A stretch of 64,000 nucleotides of DNA from Rhexocercosporidium sp. MPI-PUGE-AT-0058 (Eukaryota > Ascomycota > Leotiomycetes > Helotiales). Location: assembly GCA_020746875.1 (NCBI GenBank), contig JAGTJL010000001.1, positions 2,604,001 through 2,668,000 on the forward strand, in the 5' to 3' direction. Every line of letters starts with the position of its first letter. The stretch's first letter is position 1. The translations under genes were made by a program, and so were the position numbers. Below the pieces are notes generated by a model that worked only from the letters and a program-made list of their open reading frames with translations, did no database searches and was not told the DNA's origin. Below, one piece after another: positions 33,905 through 45,170 of this stretch.

Positions 33905-35890
33905 CTAGGAAACGGTTCCGTGGATGCTCTCTGCGTGATTCTGGAGATGCTGCTTGTGCTGCAGCCCCATTCGACAGACCTTGCACTGGAGCCGATCCCC
34001 TTCTTTGATGTGGGCCAGATGCTTCCGCTTGAAGTGCTTTGTCAAGTCTCCCGGACTGGCAAATTTGTAAGTACGCTTTTCGAACGCCAAGCTCTGCTCC
34101 CCTAAGCAGAGGAAGCAGGTGGTGGTCCTCTTCTCGGTAAACACTAACAACATAGCGTCACTTAACGCTTGCTTCTCGGCCTGGGCGGCTGCCAGCTGGG
34201 GGCTGATCTCCTTCGACGGCATCGGACTCGTCCGTCGCGTTGACGACCTTTTACGTGGTACGGCAGCAGCTCCCCCCTCTTGGAAGTGGCAGTAGGCAGC
34301 GACTGCATCGATAGCCGCATTGCGGCGGCGGAACTCTTCTTCGATAGTTGTGCCCGGGAGCGTCATCACCGTCTCGGCCAAGCGCTTCTGGAGCGGGGGC
34401 ATCTCATCGTTCTGGGTCTAAGGTGGTCTTCATGTCCTGGCTGAGCTTGAGCCCAGAAAGCTGCCGCTCGATCTCGTCGACCGGGTGTTCCAGATCCCAG
34501 CGCTCTTGAACGTGCTTGAGGAGCGCAGCTCTCAGCCGCTGCCTGGTGTTGAAGATCGCCTGGCCGATGATCCGGTACCCTGGCTGCTGTGTCGCCGTGC
34601 CCTGGAAGCGGCGCTTCCACTTCTCCCGCTCCGTAACAAGGCGGCAGACGACGGGATCCTGATTGACGGACAGGGATTCCTCGGGCGTGAGTTCTTGCGG
34701 CCGGTCAGGATCGATCCAGCGAGTCATCCGACAAGCCGCCCGCATCAGGTCGCGCTGAGGTTCGTAGCTGGAGACGATAGCTCGCGTGTCAGCGGTAACT
34801 GTCCGCCGGAGGTAGTGCTTGATAAAGGTGTCGATCTTGGCGTGTTGCATCATCATGTTCTGGAGCGCGTCGCTCACGTCACCTGTCAGTCTACGGTTAG
34901 CATATCGCACAGCGGGGTTGCGAGAAGGGGGCCACATGATACGCACCGCTCTGGTTGAAGGCGTTGCCTGCACCGTATCGGAGGCAGTACGGACGCGTGA
35001 TCTGCGGGAACCCAGTGAGTACGTTGAGCCGCTTCATCCACTTTAAGAGAGTCGTATATGGCAGTGGCTGGTCGGGCGAGATCTCCCAGCCATACGGCGT
35101 CCTGATAGATTTGCGGAAGACGGGATGTCAGCCATCTCCGGCTTTAGATGCAAGGGCAGCTGCTCATAGCCAGGCGGGATATCCAGCTCACTGATCCTCT
35201 CAGCCGATGTGAGACTCGGGGCCAAGAACGCATTGTCGGCAAAGATGAGACCCAGGAGGGCGACGTGCGGACTGAGGATCAGGGACGGATCAAAGATAAC
35301 CTCAGGGAGTACAAACGTATTCCTAGCTTCTATGTAAGTCGCATGTCTCGGCTAGAATGGGCGGATGGCGGGGGACGAGATAAGGCCCAAGGTCAAACTT
35401 ACGCATCTTTTGTACCGAGATACTTCTTCGTAAACTCGCACGTAAACTCGATCAGGATCCGATGGGGCCCGCCACTGGGGTCCCGGAGCAGGTTCACCGC
35501 GATGTCACCATAGCGGAGCTTTAAGAGCGCTGAAGGTCGGTTTGCGGAGAATATAGCTAGCTGGCAAAAGAGGCTAGTTTGGATCCGCTGCCAGCCATGT
35601 GTATATCTCTGCTTCGTCGTAGTCAAGTTGGTCTATAGGACGCCTGCGAGATCCTCGATATACATCGCGACATTATCGCGCTTCTTCGTTGACAGGCGGT
35701 ACTTCTTCGCCAGCTTCTTGAGGACCTGCGACAAATATTTCATTAGCTCTCATCTATAATGATTCGGTCTAGATTGAGCGGGCAGACAGGAAATGCTACT
35801 TACCGGATGCATGTGACGGTTCATCTTCCCTCTAATCCGAGCGCAGATGTCGACATGAGGTTGCCTTCCACCAGCTGATACAGAGACACA
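33905..35890 (-). pseudogene. DUF3435 tyrosine recombinase (Starship captain family), decayed
   Basis: Minus strand, in order: 'ARIRGKMNRHMHP', an intron, 'KKLAKKYRLSTKKRDNVAMY', an in-frame TAG (35,633-35,635), 'SANRPSALLKLRYGDIAV' (box I Arg), intron 35,323-35,402, 'LGLIFADNAFLAP', a frameshift (~35,121), 'TPYGWEIS', 'RPYCLRYGAGNAFNQSG' (box II), intron 34,883-34,946, then 'DVSDALQNMMMQHAKIDTFI' and 'KHYLRR' carrying the candidate nucleophile Tyr. A helical tail follows ('RMTRWIDPDRPQEL'), then a frameshift (~34,403) and a C2H2-bearing C-terminus ('CFLCLGE', 'HFKRKHLAHIK', 'CRMGLQHKQHLQNHAESIH'). DUF3435 is the tyrosine-recombinase domain of Starship captains. One stop and two frameshifts make this inactive. 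No Starship boundaries are seen. Confidence 0.75.
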
Positions 35891-36473
35891 CGCGACAGGG
35901 AAAGGGAAGGGGAGATGGGAGACAGAGAGGGTGATAGACCAACTCAAAGGAGGCCTGAAAGGAGCTACATCCAAAGGCCTACGAGACCACCAGCCTACGA
36001 GCCTGATGATGTAATGGAGAGAGTGCGACAAGCCAGACGAGAAACAGGCCAACCTTCACGTGAATCGACATTATAATGGAATTGAAATTGTATCTCTCTG
36101 GGTTTTAGATAAATAGATTAGCAAATAGACTAACGTCCATCCCTGCGTAGCGGAAAACAGTTGGATATCAAGAAGAAAACCCTACGTGGCGGAAAATTTA
36201 ACAGGTACATTGACTTCAAGCATCTTAAAATCTATAAGTTACACAACGTAATATCTCTTATTTTTTTTTGGTAAGTTATATTCCGTGGCCACTCCCAGAC
36301 ACCCTAGATGCTTCCGACTGAGAAATTTATGTTCCCGTCGTCGCCCTCACGCCTGATTTGTAGAGAGCCTCGCTTTATAGCGTAACAGACGTCTTCTATT
36401 ATAGCTACACCACCGAGCTTACACTATCTCTAATACTTATGAAGGGTCTAACGTAGAATACTGACTTACCCTT
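35891..36473. other. Intergenic, AT-rich toward 36.1-36.4 kb
   Basis: Possible decayed 5' part of the recombinase up to 36,060, then AT-rich DNA with a T9 tract at about 36,260. Nothing else recognised. Confidence 0.4.
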
Positions 36474-37208
36474 CAAAGGTTTGTCGATTGCCTTCCGGAG
36501 CCGCTGAAACGCCTTGACTTCTCCTTCGCCAATAAGGAGTGGCATCTGAACATCGAAAATCCCAAAGAGCGAATATGCCTTGTCTTCTCCACGTGTGGTC
36601 TGTCGACTTTTTGCCCACGAGAATCGTTCATCGACGTCGAATTGAGGGAGGGTATATTCTCGAAGTGCCGTGGTGGGGATCCCCGTAATTTCGTGGATTT
36701 GTTGCTCGAGAGTTCTTTTATCACCTAGGCTCTTGCCTTCCCGAGAATAGAATTCGACCGATCTTGGAGCAAGCAGTTCTTGTAAGGTCCAGCCTCGTGT
36801 AAACCATTTGCTTACTCGAAAAGCAGATTCCCAAGTACACTCAACAGATCCGTCGCTTGCTTTCCGCTTCCGTATCGAAACATCGGATAGATAGACGTAA
36901 CATCTGGTCGCCTCCTGATACCAGCGAAACATCGAGTTGATAGCTTCTGAGAGCTCGGCGCTGCTCGATTTGTCGATGCAGCAAGTGTCAACCCAAAAGT
37001 TTTCCAATTTATTACGCCTGGCTTGTTCTCCGCAGAACTGTATCTTGCCGTAGCCAGGCTTGCCTTTACTCGTGCCGTCTGTCAGATCTTTAAAACTGAC
37101 CTCTCCCGCTTCCCATCTGTGTGACAGTATAGCATACTTAGGGATACCGTCTCCAAAGAACTCTGTCAGGCTGACATCGCCATCATTATTGAACTGTAGC
37201 AGGCGCAT
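36474..37208 (-). pseudogene. HET-domain protein, 3'-truncated (HET-1)
   Basis: From ATG 37,208 the minus frame reads a full HET N-terminal domain: 'MRLLQFNNDGDVSLTEFF', 'YAILSHRWEAGEVSFKDL', 'FWVDTCCIDKSSSAELSEAI', 'SMFRWYQEATRCYVYLSDV', 'WFTRGWTLQELLAPRSVEFY', 'EDKAYSLFGIFDVQMPLLIG'. After 'KAIDKPLKG' a GTAAGT donor occurs at 36,474 and the open frame ends at 36,405. No continuation is visible in the 350 bp beyond, where AT-rich DNA starts. HET proteins trigger heterokaryon incompatibility death and usually have a further several-hundred-residue C-terminal part (often NACHT or ankyrin). The domain itself is unbroken, so a short product is possible; I call it truncated. Confidence 0.75.
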
Positions 37209-38053
37209 TATTCGACTAGATTCGAGGATCACAGAAGGAAAGGTTCTCTGTAGCTGATGAGCCGTCGAATTAGTATCGATATGAAAGTGAGGAGAAGGTT
37301 GGAGAAGATGTCGCGTTGACGCTAGCGCACTTAGCTTAGCGGCAGCCTCACGGCAACAGTATCGTCGTACATGACTGGAAGCGCGCAAGACCGGCCAGTG
37401 GCGCAACCTCGAATTCTGGAATGCATAGGAATAGGATAATCGAAACCGCTTTCGATTGATTTGATCTTATCGATCAAAAGAAAGCTGAAGTAATTGGAGA
37501 GTGGATGATAGACACAGAAACCTGGGATTCAGTATTTACCTTCAAGCTTTGGAGTTCGAATCTCTGGCCTCGAATTTAGGCGAATCTTAGGCAGCAATTT
37601 AATCAGGCGACAACTTTCTTTGCTTTCGGTCCAGTGATTACATAAGTGAGTGACACCCTCGCACGTGCGTGCTGTTCCCCACAAAGATCGTCACTCGCTT
37701 CGATCCGAGGTACCGACCCGTGTGGCGATCTTGCAAAACTTTGCACGCCACAGCCGCCACAATGTGTTCGCGAGCTCTTTGCGCCTTTCAAACTCATAGA
37801 ACAGTTTGATTTGGGTTTTCCGGGCCTCGCCACGATGCTAAAAAATCATTGTTAGCCTTGTGGTGACCAGGGAGTGCTGTGTTATGCGACGTCGCCATAC
37901 GGTTTGATACCTCTAATCAAGCGATCAACGGTCCCTAGTCATGGTTACGGTAACTAATTACAGCGTATTTATCTCATATAATAAAAGCTGTGGCTGCTGA
38001 GCGTGTGGCCGAGTGTGGCGGACAAGCTACCGAAAAATTGCGTTTTCCCGATA
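37209..38053. other. HET-1 upstream region
   Basis: Contains an open extension of the HET-1 frame up to about 37,406 without an ATG, and two overlapping short frames at 37,603-37,855, neither with a recognisable motif. One minus frame there is Cys/Trp-rich and could be an old exon. Confidence 0.4.
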
Positions 38054-38055
38054 TA

Positions 38056-39897
38056 ACGTCTCACCCCCGCCTTTGGCCCACCCGCCTTTGGCCCACCTCG
38101 CTTAATTCCAACACTCCCTATTCAAGACTTAATAACTCTATTCTGCTTCAACTTCTATACAAGATATTGTAGAGTCTGATTCTCCTCCTGATTCTGATTC
38201 TTCAGGTTCAATCTGGCGCTCCCCAGCTGCAATTTGAGCCTCTTTAATAGCACGGATTGTCGCAAACTTGGAATTTGGACTAGTCTGAACCTTCCTCTTT
38301 TTCTTCGGCCTCAAGTGCTCTAATCTCTTCCAGCTCTTTGATCTTCATATTTGCCTTCCCTAATTCGTACTCCTTCTCGTCAATCCCTTTTATAACCTTC
38401 CTAAAAAGCAAACGTTGCGTCGGAAGTTGGTCATGTGACCCGCTTGCCAGAGTGCGAATCTGTAAGTACAGATCTTTCCGCGCCTTTGGAGTCTGTAACT
38501 CAATTGAAGTATCAGAAACCTTTGAAGGTAGTATCGGCGTATCTTGAGGCTTTGGGAGCATTGGATCTGTCGATTTATTACTGTTTTCTAACAGCAAAGG
38601 GCTCATCAGTGGCTTGGCAACAGATACCGGCCATAAACCTGTAGTTCTCCACCCCGATTTGATATTAGAAGGTGTAACACTTTCTTGACGTGCCTTTCGA
38701 TAGCAAATAAGAAAGTTGCGCTTGCCAATTAGTGTAGAATCGATTAGAGAACTCAACCTTTGCAGCTCTTTCCGATAAGCACGCTTGAGTGAGGAGAAAA
38801 TCGTCAAATCGAGAGGTTGTAAGACGTGTGACGTATGTGCAGGTAAGAATAAGAGGTAGATATTATGCTCGAGGCACTTCAAAGGAATTATGTAGTCTCG
38901 TGGCTCCCATGGCCGTCTAGAATGAGGAGTCTTGCTGAATGATCACGTGGTTACGTCTAAGGGATAAACACCTTTTCCAGCCCCTCTAAAGCCGTAGCAT
39001 CGGTAGTCCACCCATTTTCAGTGGCTGTGAAGTGCCAATTGTCGAATATCTCTAATTGAGATGGAAACCATTGTTGTTGTACCGACTTTCCCTTATAAAT
39101 TACCAGTGGTTGTATCGAAACTCCAGTTGCAGAGATACACTCAATGATTGTCGTCCAAGCACGTGAACCTGGCTGTTTTGCTTGAACCTTGCGTATTTCG
39201 ACACTCCCTACGACATATCCATTAAGACCATAACCTTCCATAATACCAGCTTCGTCCATAATACCTGCTTCGTCCATATTTCATCGTTGATTAGCTGGAA
39301 TAGCTCTAATTGCCGGAATATCCAGTTTTTGGAACCAAGGCCGTATAACTTCAGACCGAGCGCAATTGACACGTACGGAATCGACATATATCTGCCTCTT
39401 GGTCTTAAGAACAGGATTACGAGATAAAAATCGAGTCATCCAGTGTTTTCCGAGTGGTTTATGGTCCCCTTGAAGAGCTAGAAGCCTCTCTCCAAAAACC
39501 CGAATCTATACGTGTGTAACTCCATAGCCAAGAGCCTCTTGATTCAAAATCCAATTGGTCAATCGTTCCTCTACAACTGTAGGTAGTCTTTGCAAGTGAC
39601 TAGCAGCCTCTTGACGTGGTTGAGTCGTGGTGTTGCGGTGACGGAGTGTAGACCTCGGAATACCCCACTCAAGGGATGCCCTTCGTACTGACTTGCCATT
39701 TGCGATCTCCTCAAGCGCACATATGACATCATACTCAATATATTGAGGCTTCATGATCGAAACAATTCACATTCCAAATTTCAGACAAATCGATTGAAGA
39801 ATGAGGATATAATTAATTATTGAAGTTGAGAGGTATAAGTAGCGGTGAGTTAAGCGAGGTGGGCCAAAGGCGGGGGTGGGCCAAAGGGGTGACATGT
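38056..39897 (-). mobile_element. Fot1/pogo-like Tc1-mariner transposon with TA target duplication
   Basis: 1,842 bp between TA dinucleotides at 38,054-38,055 and 39,898-39,899. Ends ACGTCTCACCCC and ACATGTCACCCC begin inverted repeats that include doubled CCTTTGGCCCACC motifs and CACCTCGCTTAA. The minus strand encodes a Psq-type HTH N-terminus ('SVRRASLEWGIPRSTLRHR'), a CENP-B-like region, then DDE_1: 'NMDEAGIM' (tandemly duplicated MDEAGI), 'PGSRAWTTIIECISATG', 'LLILDGHGSHETT', 'FLPAHTSHVLQPLDL'. Stops at several sites (TAG near 39,512, TGA near 39,280, TAG/TAA near 38,955) and a frameshift near 38,885 make it non-autonomous. Its ends are still good substrates if a relative supplies transposase. 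Confidence 0.85.
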
Positions 39898-40270
39898 TAC
39901 TCCGAGATGCACCGTAGCCTCTCAAGCGGAACGCGACGAACTTTAACAGAACGATCAACCTCTACGGTTGTCAGCCCTGGTATCCATAGGGAATCTGCTC
40001 CTTTATCGCAGCCGCCGCCGCCACCATGAATTCCTGCCATGGACTCCTGCAATAACTGCCTAGCGGTTGGCTGGCTTTACGCGCGCGCTTGCAGCTATGC
40101 ACAACGATGCCACCATTCCCGTGAGGCTGCGTTCAGCTGAGTCCATTTGACCATCAGTTTCAATTCAACGTCTACTCTCAACTCGACAATAACTACGCAT
40201 ACTATCGATTCGACGACGCAAAATTTACTGAGACTTCCTCTCCTCTTACCGAGCCTCGAATCCATGCCGA

Positions 40271-41000
40271 ATGATGCGTCTCCTAGAATTCAACACAGAT
40301 GGCGAGCTCAGCCTGACGATGTTCTTTGCCGATAAGATTCCTCAGAACTATGCTATACTTTCGCACACATGGGAAGCAGAGGAGGTCACCCTTGAAGATC
40401 TGCAGAATGGAACCGGCATGAAGAAGGCTGGCTACCAGAAGATCAGGTTCTGCGGAGAACAGGCAAGGCGTGATGGGTTGCAATACTTTTGGGTGGACAC
40501 CTGCTGCATCGACAAATCAAGCAGCGCTGAGCTTACAGAGGCGATCAACTCCATGTTCCGCTGGTATTTCTAGTCGACTAAATGTTACGTCTATTTGTCA
40601 GATGTGCTGAGAAATGCTGTCAATACTGACGACCTGGCTTGGGAATCGGCATTTCGGGATAGCAGATGGTTCACTCGAGGCTGGACACTTCAAGAGTTCC
40701 TTGCACCAAAATCGATAGAATTCATTTCAAAAGAGGGCAAGTGGCTTGGCAATAAAGAGTCACTGAAAGGACTACTCTGTGACATTACTGGTGTCGCAAT
40801 CGAAGCACTTGAAGACAAAAAAAAGTATTGGGACCAGTTCGGCCTTTTTGAACGACTGCAATGGACGGCAAATCGACAAACAACAATCCCAGAGGATCAA
40901 GCGTACTGTCTGCTGGGCCTTTTTGGCGTACACATACCGCTCATCTATGGTGAAGGAGTAGTAAATGCATCGGTCCGTCTTGGAGAGGAGATCAATAGGC
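40271..41000 (+). pseudogene. HET-domain protein with one nonsense codon, 3'-truncated (HET-2)
   Basis: From ATG 40,271: 'MRLLEFNTDGELSLTMFF', 'YAILSHTWEAEEVTLEDL', 'FWVDTCCIDKSSSAELTEAI', 'SMFRWYF', then TAG at 40,571-40,573, and in the same frame 'STKCYVYLSDVL', 'WFTRGWTLQEFLAPKSIEFI', 'EDQAYCLLGLFGVHIPLIYG'. Similarity to HET proteins ends at 'EEINRR' near 41,000; the last ~40 codons to 41,128 are unrelated. It is divergently oriented to HET-1, with the Fot1/pogo element between them, and the two share about half their residues across the domain by eye, so they may be an old inverted duplicate pair. Confidence 0.75.
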
Positions 41001-41496
41001 GTTGCTATATTGAAGATACAGAACCACTATTGGAAATTGCTGGTGTGCATTATCCGTTATCAGTGTCCCATTGCTTAACATACTACAGACTTTGGTGCTC
41101 CAAAGCGTGCTCTTTCTGCTCGAGGTGACCAGGTAACAGGATGAAGGAACGAATGAGAAGGGAAAAAACAAGGAAATGGAAGAGGACCCCCCTAGCTGAC
41201 TCAACTCACTGGTCCAAAACAAAACCACCCTCTCAGCTTCATCGACCTCCCTACTACCCAAATCGATCTGCAGGAGGAAGTTGGGAGAGATTGGAGGGGG
41301 ATTCAGAACTATCGTCTTGGCAGCAGTTTCAAATAGCCTTGAATATAATGAATTAGAGGCCAGGGAGTTTGAATTTGTCTGCCGAATATTTGCTTTAAAT
41401 TCATTATTCATTCCAATTCCTTCCAATTCATTCCAATTCATAGCCAACTGCCAAGCATCAAATCATATTCATTCTGCACCTCTTGTCCCGTGTACT
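41001..41496. other. Sequence replacing the HET-2 3' end; possible repeat remnant
   Basis: After the HET similarity breaks, the DNA has no coding signal. 41,398-41,445 contains imperfect repeats of ATTCCAATTC. It could be a solo-LTR or other insertion, but I find no matching ends. Confidence 0.35.
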
Positions 41497-43212
41497 TTAT
41501 CCCTTCAAACCCTGCTCAATAACATGAAACTTGACAGCATCCATCGGCCGATGACTAGCAAAGAAATCATCATATAACAAATCGTATTCACTTAGTTCAT
41601 TCCCTTTCAAGTGCTCGAATCTTCGGAAGATCAACCCTAGAGTCACGTACATCTCACAAAAGGCAAGCCTATGCAGTTAGCCTCACTCCCAAACCATCCT
41701 GAATAAGTCCCAAGGGATTAATGCAGTGAACTTACGGCATTCCAACACACATCCTGCTCCCTTTCCCAAACGGCACAAACGCCTTCCACATCTTCTGCTT
41801 GTCGCCAGTCAGCGCCCATCGTTCAGGAATGAACTCCTGAGCATGAGGAAAGTAGTCTTCGTTCTGATGCAGGACCCAGGAGGACATTGAGACGGTGAAG
41901 CCGGCGGGGATAGTGTAGCCCTCAAACTTGGCGCCGCCTGCGGGGACTATGCGCGGGAGGCGGGAGATGACGCCGAAGGAGAGGCGGAGGGATTCGTTTA
42001 CGACGCCAGTCAGATATGGAAGGCGTTCCAAAACAATCAGTTCCATCTTGGCGTTTGGATCCGGAAATGCAGCCTTCAATTCTGCCGTGAGCTTTGCGTA
42101 GATCTTGGGGTTCTTGATCACCTCGTATACTCCTGTCGTCAACCCATTGCCCGTTGTATCAGCTGCTGCTGCCAAGATGCCATAGGCTTCGTATTTGATC
42201 TGATCTGGAGTTGGGGGGACCCAGCCTTCTTCGGGATTTGGCGTCAGCAGTTCGTGGAAGATTGTTATGCGCGTTTTATTGTTGACCCGGCCGGCCTCGA
42301 GATTGGCTTTGGTGACAAGGATTTGTTGTTTGGCGTGCTATGATTCTCATCAGCAAATGGAACCATAGGGAGGTTTAGGGGAAGACATACTTCTTGCAGG
42401 TTCAAGATCTGCGCAAGAGGTGGACTCATTTTTTTCAACATCCATGGGGGAAGACCGTTCATGATTCTCAGCTCCGGCCACTGCTGGAAAACCCACAGCG
42501 CAGGGCCAATGCCTCTAACCAGCTCGAAGAAATTGGTGCCCAGATCCGGGGCATCAAGAAGATTATAGCACTTGCTGAACATATATTCCGTGATAACATC
42601 AATCGACACAGCACGGCATCCGTGGTGAATATCCAGCATTTCTCCCGCCTTTGAATTCTTCGTGATTAATGCACATAGCTTGTCGGCCTTCTCCTGCACA
42701 ATGCTTTGCAATTCCAACACCATGGCCCGCGAAAAAAACTTGTTTAATGGCCCGCGACGGACACGGTGCAGCTCGTTGGGACAGGAGACGAAGGAGGCAT
42801 ATTCCATGCCAAAGGCATCGTAGTATCTGGGATCCTTTTCGTACTTCGACCTGGCATAGTATATCGTCTCGTAGTTCTCGGGATTGCTCAAGGAGACTTC
42901 GTTGGGGGTAATGCGCACGATAGGGCCGTATTTCTCGTGCAGGAGTCCGACCCGCTTGTAGAAGCGACTGCCATCTTTAAAGCTGTGGTAGGTCTGGTAG
43001 AGGAAGGTGAGGGCTGCAAGCCTGGGGCCTGGGATTTGAGCGAGCGGGTGCAAGAAGAGACGGTGGACGACGATGTAGGAGATGTAGGACGTGATGAGCA
43101 CTGTAAGGTAGATCACTGCCTTGGAGATGCTAAGGTAGTAGCTCTCGAGTCCGAGCCCCAACCCCAACATAATGAAATCGATATTTGGGGCCAGAAGCGT
43201 AATTTCCAACAT
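41497..43212 (-). CDS. Cytochrome P450 monooxygenase
   Basis: Three exons (minus): 42,391-43,212; 41,736-42,337; 41,497-41,668, total 532 codons (531 aa). The ATG at 43,212 precedes a hydrophobic N-terminal anchor ('AVIYLTVLITSYISYIVV'), then 'HPLAQIPGPRLAALT'. I-helix 'ILAAAADTTGNGL', K-helix ExxR 'NESLRLSFG', 'FIPERW', and the heme loop 'FVPFGKGSRMCVG' (Cys ligand) are all intact. Introns: 42,338-42,390 (53 nt) and 41,669-41,735 (67 nt), the latter just after the heme loop. The overall pattern resembles fungal P450s annotated as trichodiene-oxygenase-like, so a terpenoid or polyketide oxidation role is possible; the substrate is unknown. It is divergent from the LaeA-like methyltransferase remnant with 570 bp between starts. 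Confidence 0.9.
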
Positions 43213-43780
43213 ACGCGAGGATGCTCTAAAGCGCTGGGCCAGCAAAGGCGTCGCCTGTCTTGGTTGGTGGGTGTATGTATGTATGCTACGGGTTTGGAGG
43301 GGAGGCTACGTACGAAGAGAGGTTCTGTTCTGCAGTTATCCCCACGCCCCGTAATTGACGAGGTTGACAAGTCAATGGGGTAGGACTCATGTACGGCACG
43401 TCCAAGACCCCTTTGAGCGAAACTTGCATACGGCCCTATCGTGTGCCTTTAAAGCTGACACTAACTCTGGCTGCGGGATTCCCGCGAACGCACCGCCCGG
43501 ACATTTGATGGTGGGTGCAAGATGCAACAAGCTGACTGGATAGCCGAGCCTGTCGATTGTCCATCCCAGGCTTGCAGGAACCGAAGACCAATGGCATCCT
43601 TCCGCGTAACAATCCGCACTTGGCAATCCGAACTTAAACTAACAACTAATGCAATGTGTACGGAATTCCCACAGTCTCTAGCATTAACATACGCACCAGT
43701 GACCGAAGGACACCAGAGATCACAATACAGTACACTGGGTTACACCGTCTCCGAAACTGTTACCCTTCTGGTTTTGAAAT
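43213..43780. promoter_or_regulatory. Divergent intergenic region P450 / methyltransferase
   Basis: 568 bp between the P450 start (minus) and the methyltransferase start (plus), a size fit for a shared promoter. No motif is distinctive enough to call. Confidence 0.35.
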
Positions 43781-45170
43781 ATGAGTGCCGAAATCAAAGA
43801 AGGGGCGACTACGCCAGTGGGGAGTCCCCCAAAGTCGACCGCAAATCCACTTACCCCGCCAACTGCTGTGGAGGCCGATACTGCCGCGACGATCGCAGCG
43901 GGAGGAACCATCTCTATCGTGAGTATTCATTGCCAGAAGTTGGTCAAGCTTACCAGGGATCAAGGACCCATTGGATGAGGATGCTGAGACAGACTCTGCG
44001 TATGGAGGTGATGAGTAAAGGCTGCATCCGTTGTGGAACGGACAAGAGGTTGATGATTGCAGGTCGAGCTCTACGGTCTCGATCGCGAGTAATATCCAGC
44101 AGTATCGTGAGTACCATGGACGGACGTTTCACAACTTCAATACGGAAACCACTTCAGAGTACTGGTAAGTCAAGTCTGCAATGAAGAAAAGCCAGCGGCT
44201 GCCTTTGCCAGGGGACCAAATGATGACAAGATGAATGAGCAGTTGGATATTGGGCATGCACCGTACATCCCCCAGGTTGAAACTGGCTAATGAACCCGTA
44301 GCCATCATATGTTGACGCTCATGCTGGATGGAAAGCTCTTCCTCGCACCAATTGGTCCAAATCCACAGGTAAATTTGTGTCACGAGACAATAGAGACGCG
44401 AAGCTAATAAAGTACTCAGAAGGTATTGGATGTTGGAACAGGAACTGGAATATGGGCTATGTACCTAGTCCGTCCTCTGGATCCCATCAAACATCTACTG
44501 ACAGAAGCCAGTGACTTCGCAGACCAATTTCCATCAGTAGAGGTGATCGGCACAGACATCTCCCCACTCAGCCCACTTTCGTCCCTCCGAATCTCAAGTT
44601 TGAGCTCGACGATGCTTAGCTTGAGTGGACTTACTAACCAAATAGTTTCGAGTACATCTATGTGCGCTGCCTGCTTGGCGCAATCTAAGACTGGGCACAC
44701 TTCTACCGTGAGATCCACAAATAAGTTTGCCCTTATAAGACTTAAACACGCCTGTGCTTAAAGAAAGTGTCTAGATGTACTAAGCCCGGGGAATATATTG
44801 AGTATCTCGAAATTTTAATTATATTTAAATCCGAAGACGGCTCTGTGACAGAAGACCACTTTATGGCGTAATGGTTTAAGACGCTCTTTGACGCTGTTGA
44901 GCGGCTCGGCAAAACCTTTGCTATTTACGACTTTAATTACGAGATAATTACTAATGTAGGCTTTGTTGATATTATAAAGAAGAAGTTTAAGATTTTGGTT
45001 AATAGATGGCCGAGTGATTTAAAAATAAAAGAGTTAAGACAGTGGAACATGTTATTTTGCCTTAAGGGGTTAAAGAGCTGGAGTTTATATTTGCTAAGTA
45101 TAGTTTTAAAGGTATATAGTGTTCGAAATTCGGAGGGAAAATGTTATAACGGGACAGTGTATTGACGTGA
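43781..45170 (+). pseudogene. LaeA-like SAM methyltransferase, full-length but broken (copy 2)
   Basis: Begins ATG 43,781 with a Pro/Thr/Ala-rich N-terminus ('TTPVGSPPKSTANPLTPP'). Broken pieces follow: 'DPLDEDAETDSAYGGDE', 'SNIQQYREYHG', 'FNTETTSEYW', 'MLTLMLDGKLFLAPIGPNPQ', then motif I '[13 protein letters not shown]', '[18 protein letters not shown]'. One C is lost relative to copy 1 (four versus five C after GACATCT, near 44,560), shifting the frame. Beyond this the DNA is the RIP-hit half of the duplicated segment ('GYIEYLEI' region near 44,790 still readable). An early frame break near 43,960 also exists. LaeA-type enzymes regulate secondary metabolism or methylate small molecules, but this copy cannot be functional. 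Confidence 0.75.

Noticed and set aside
42766..43383. 205-codon plus-strand frame
   Set aside because: Antisense shadow of the P450 N-terminal exon.
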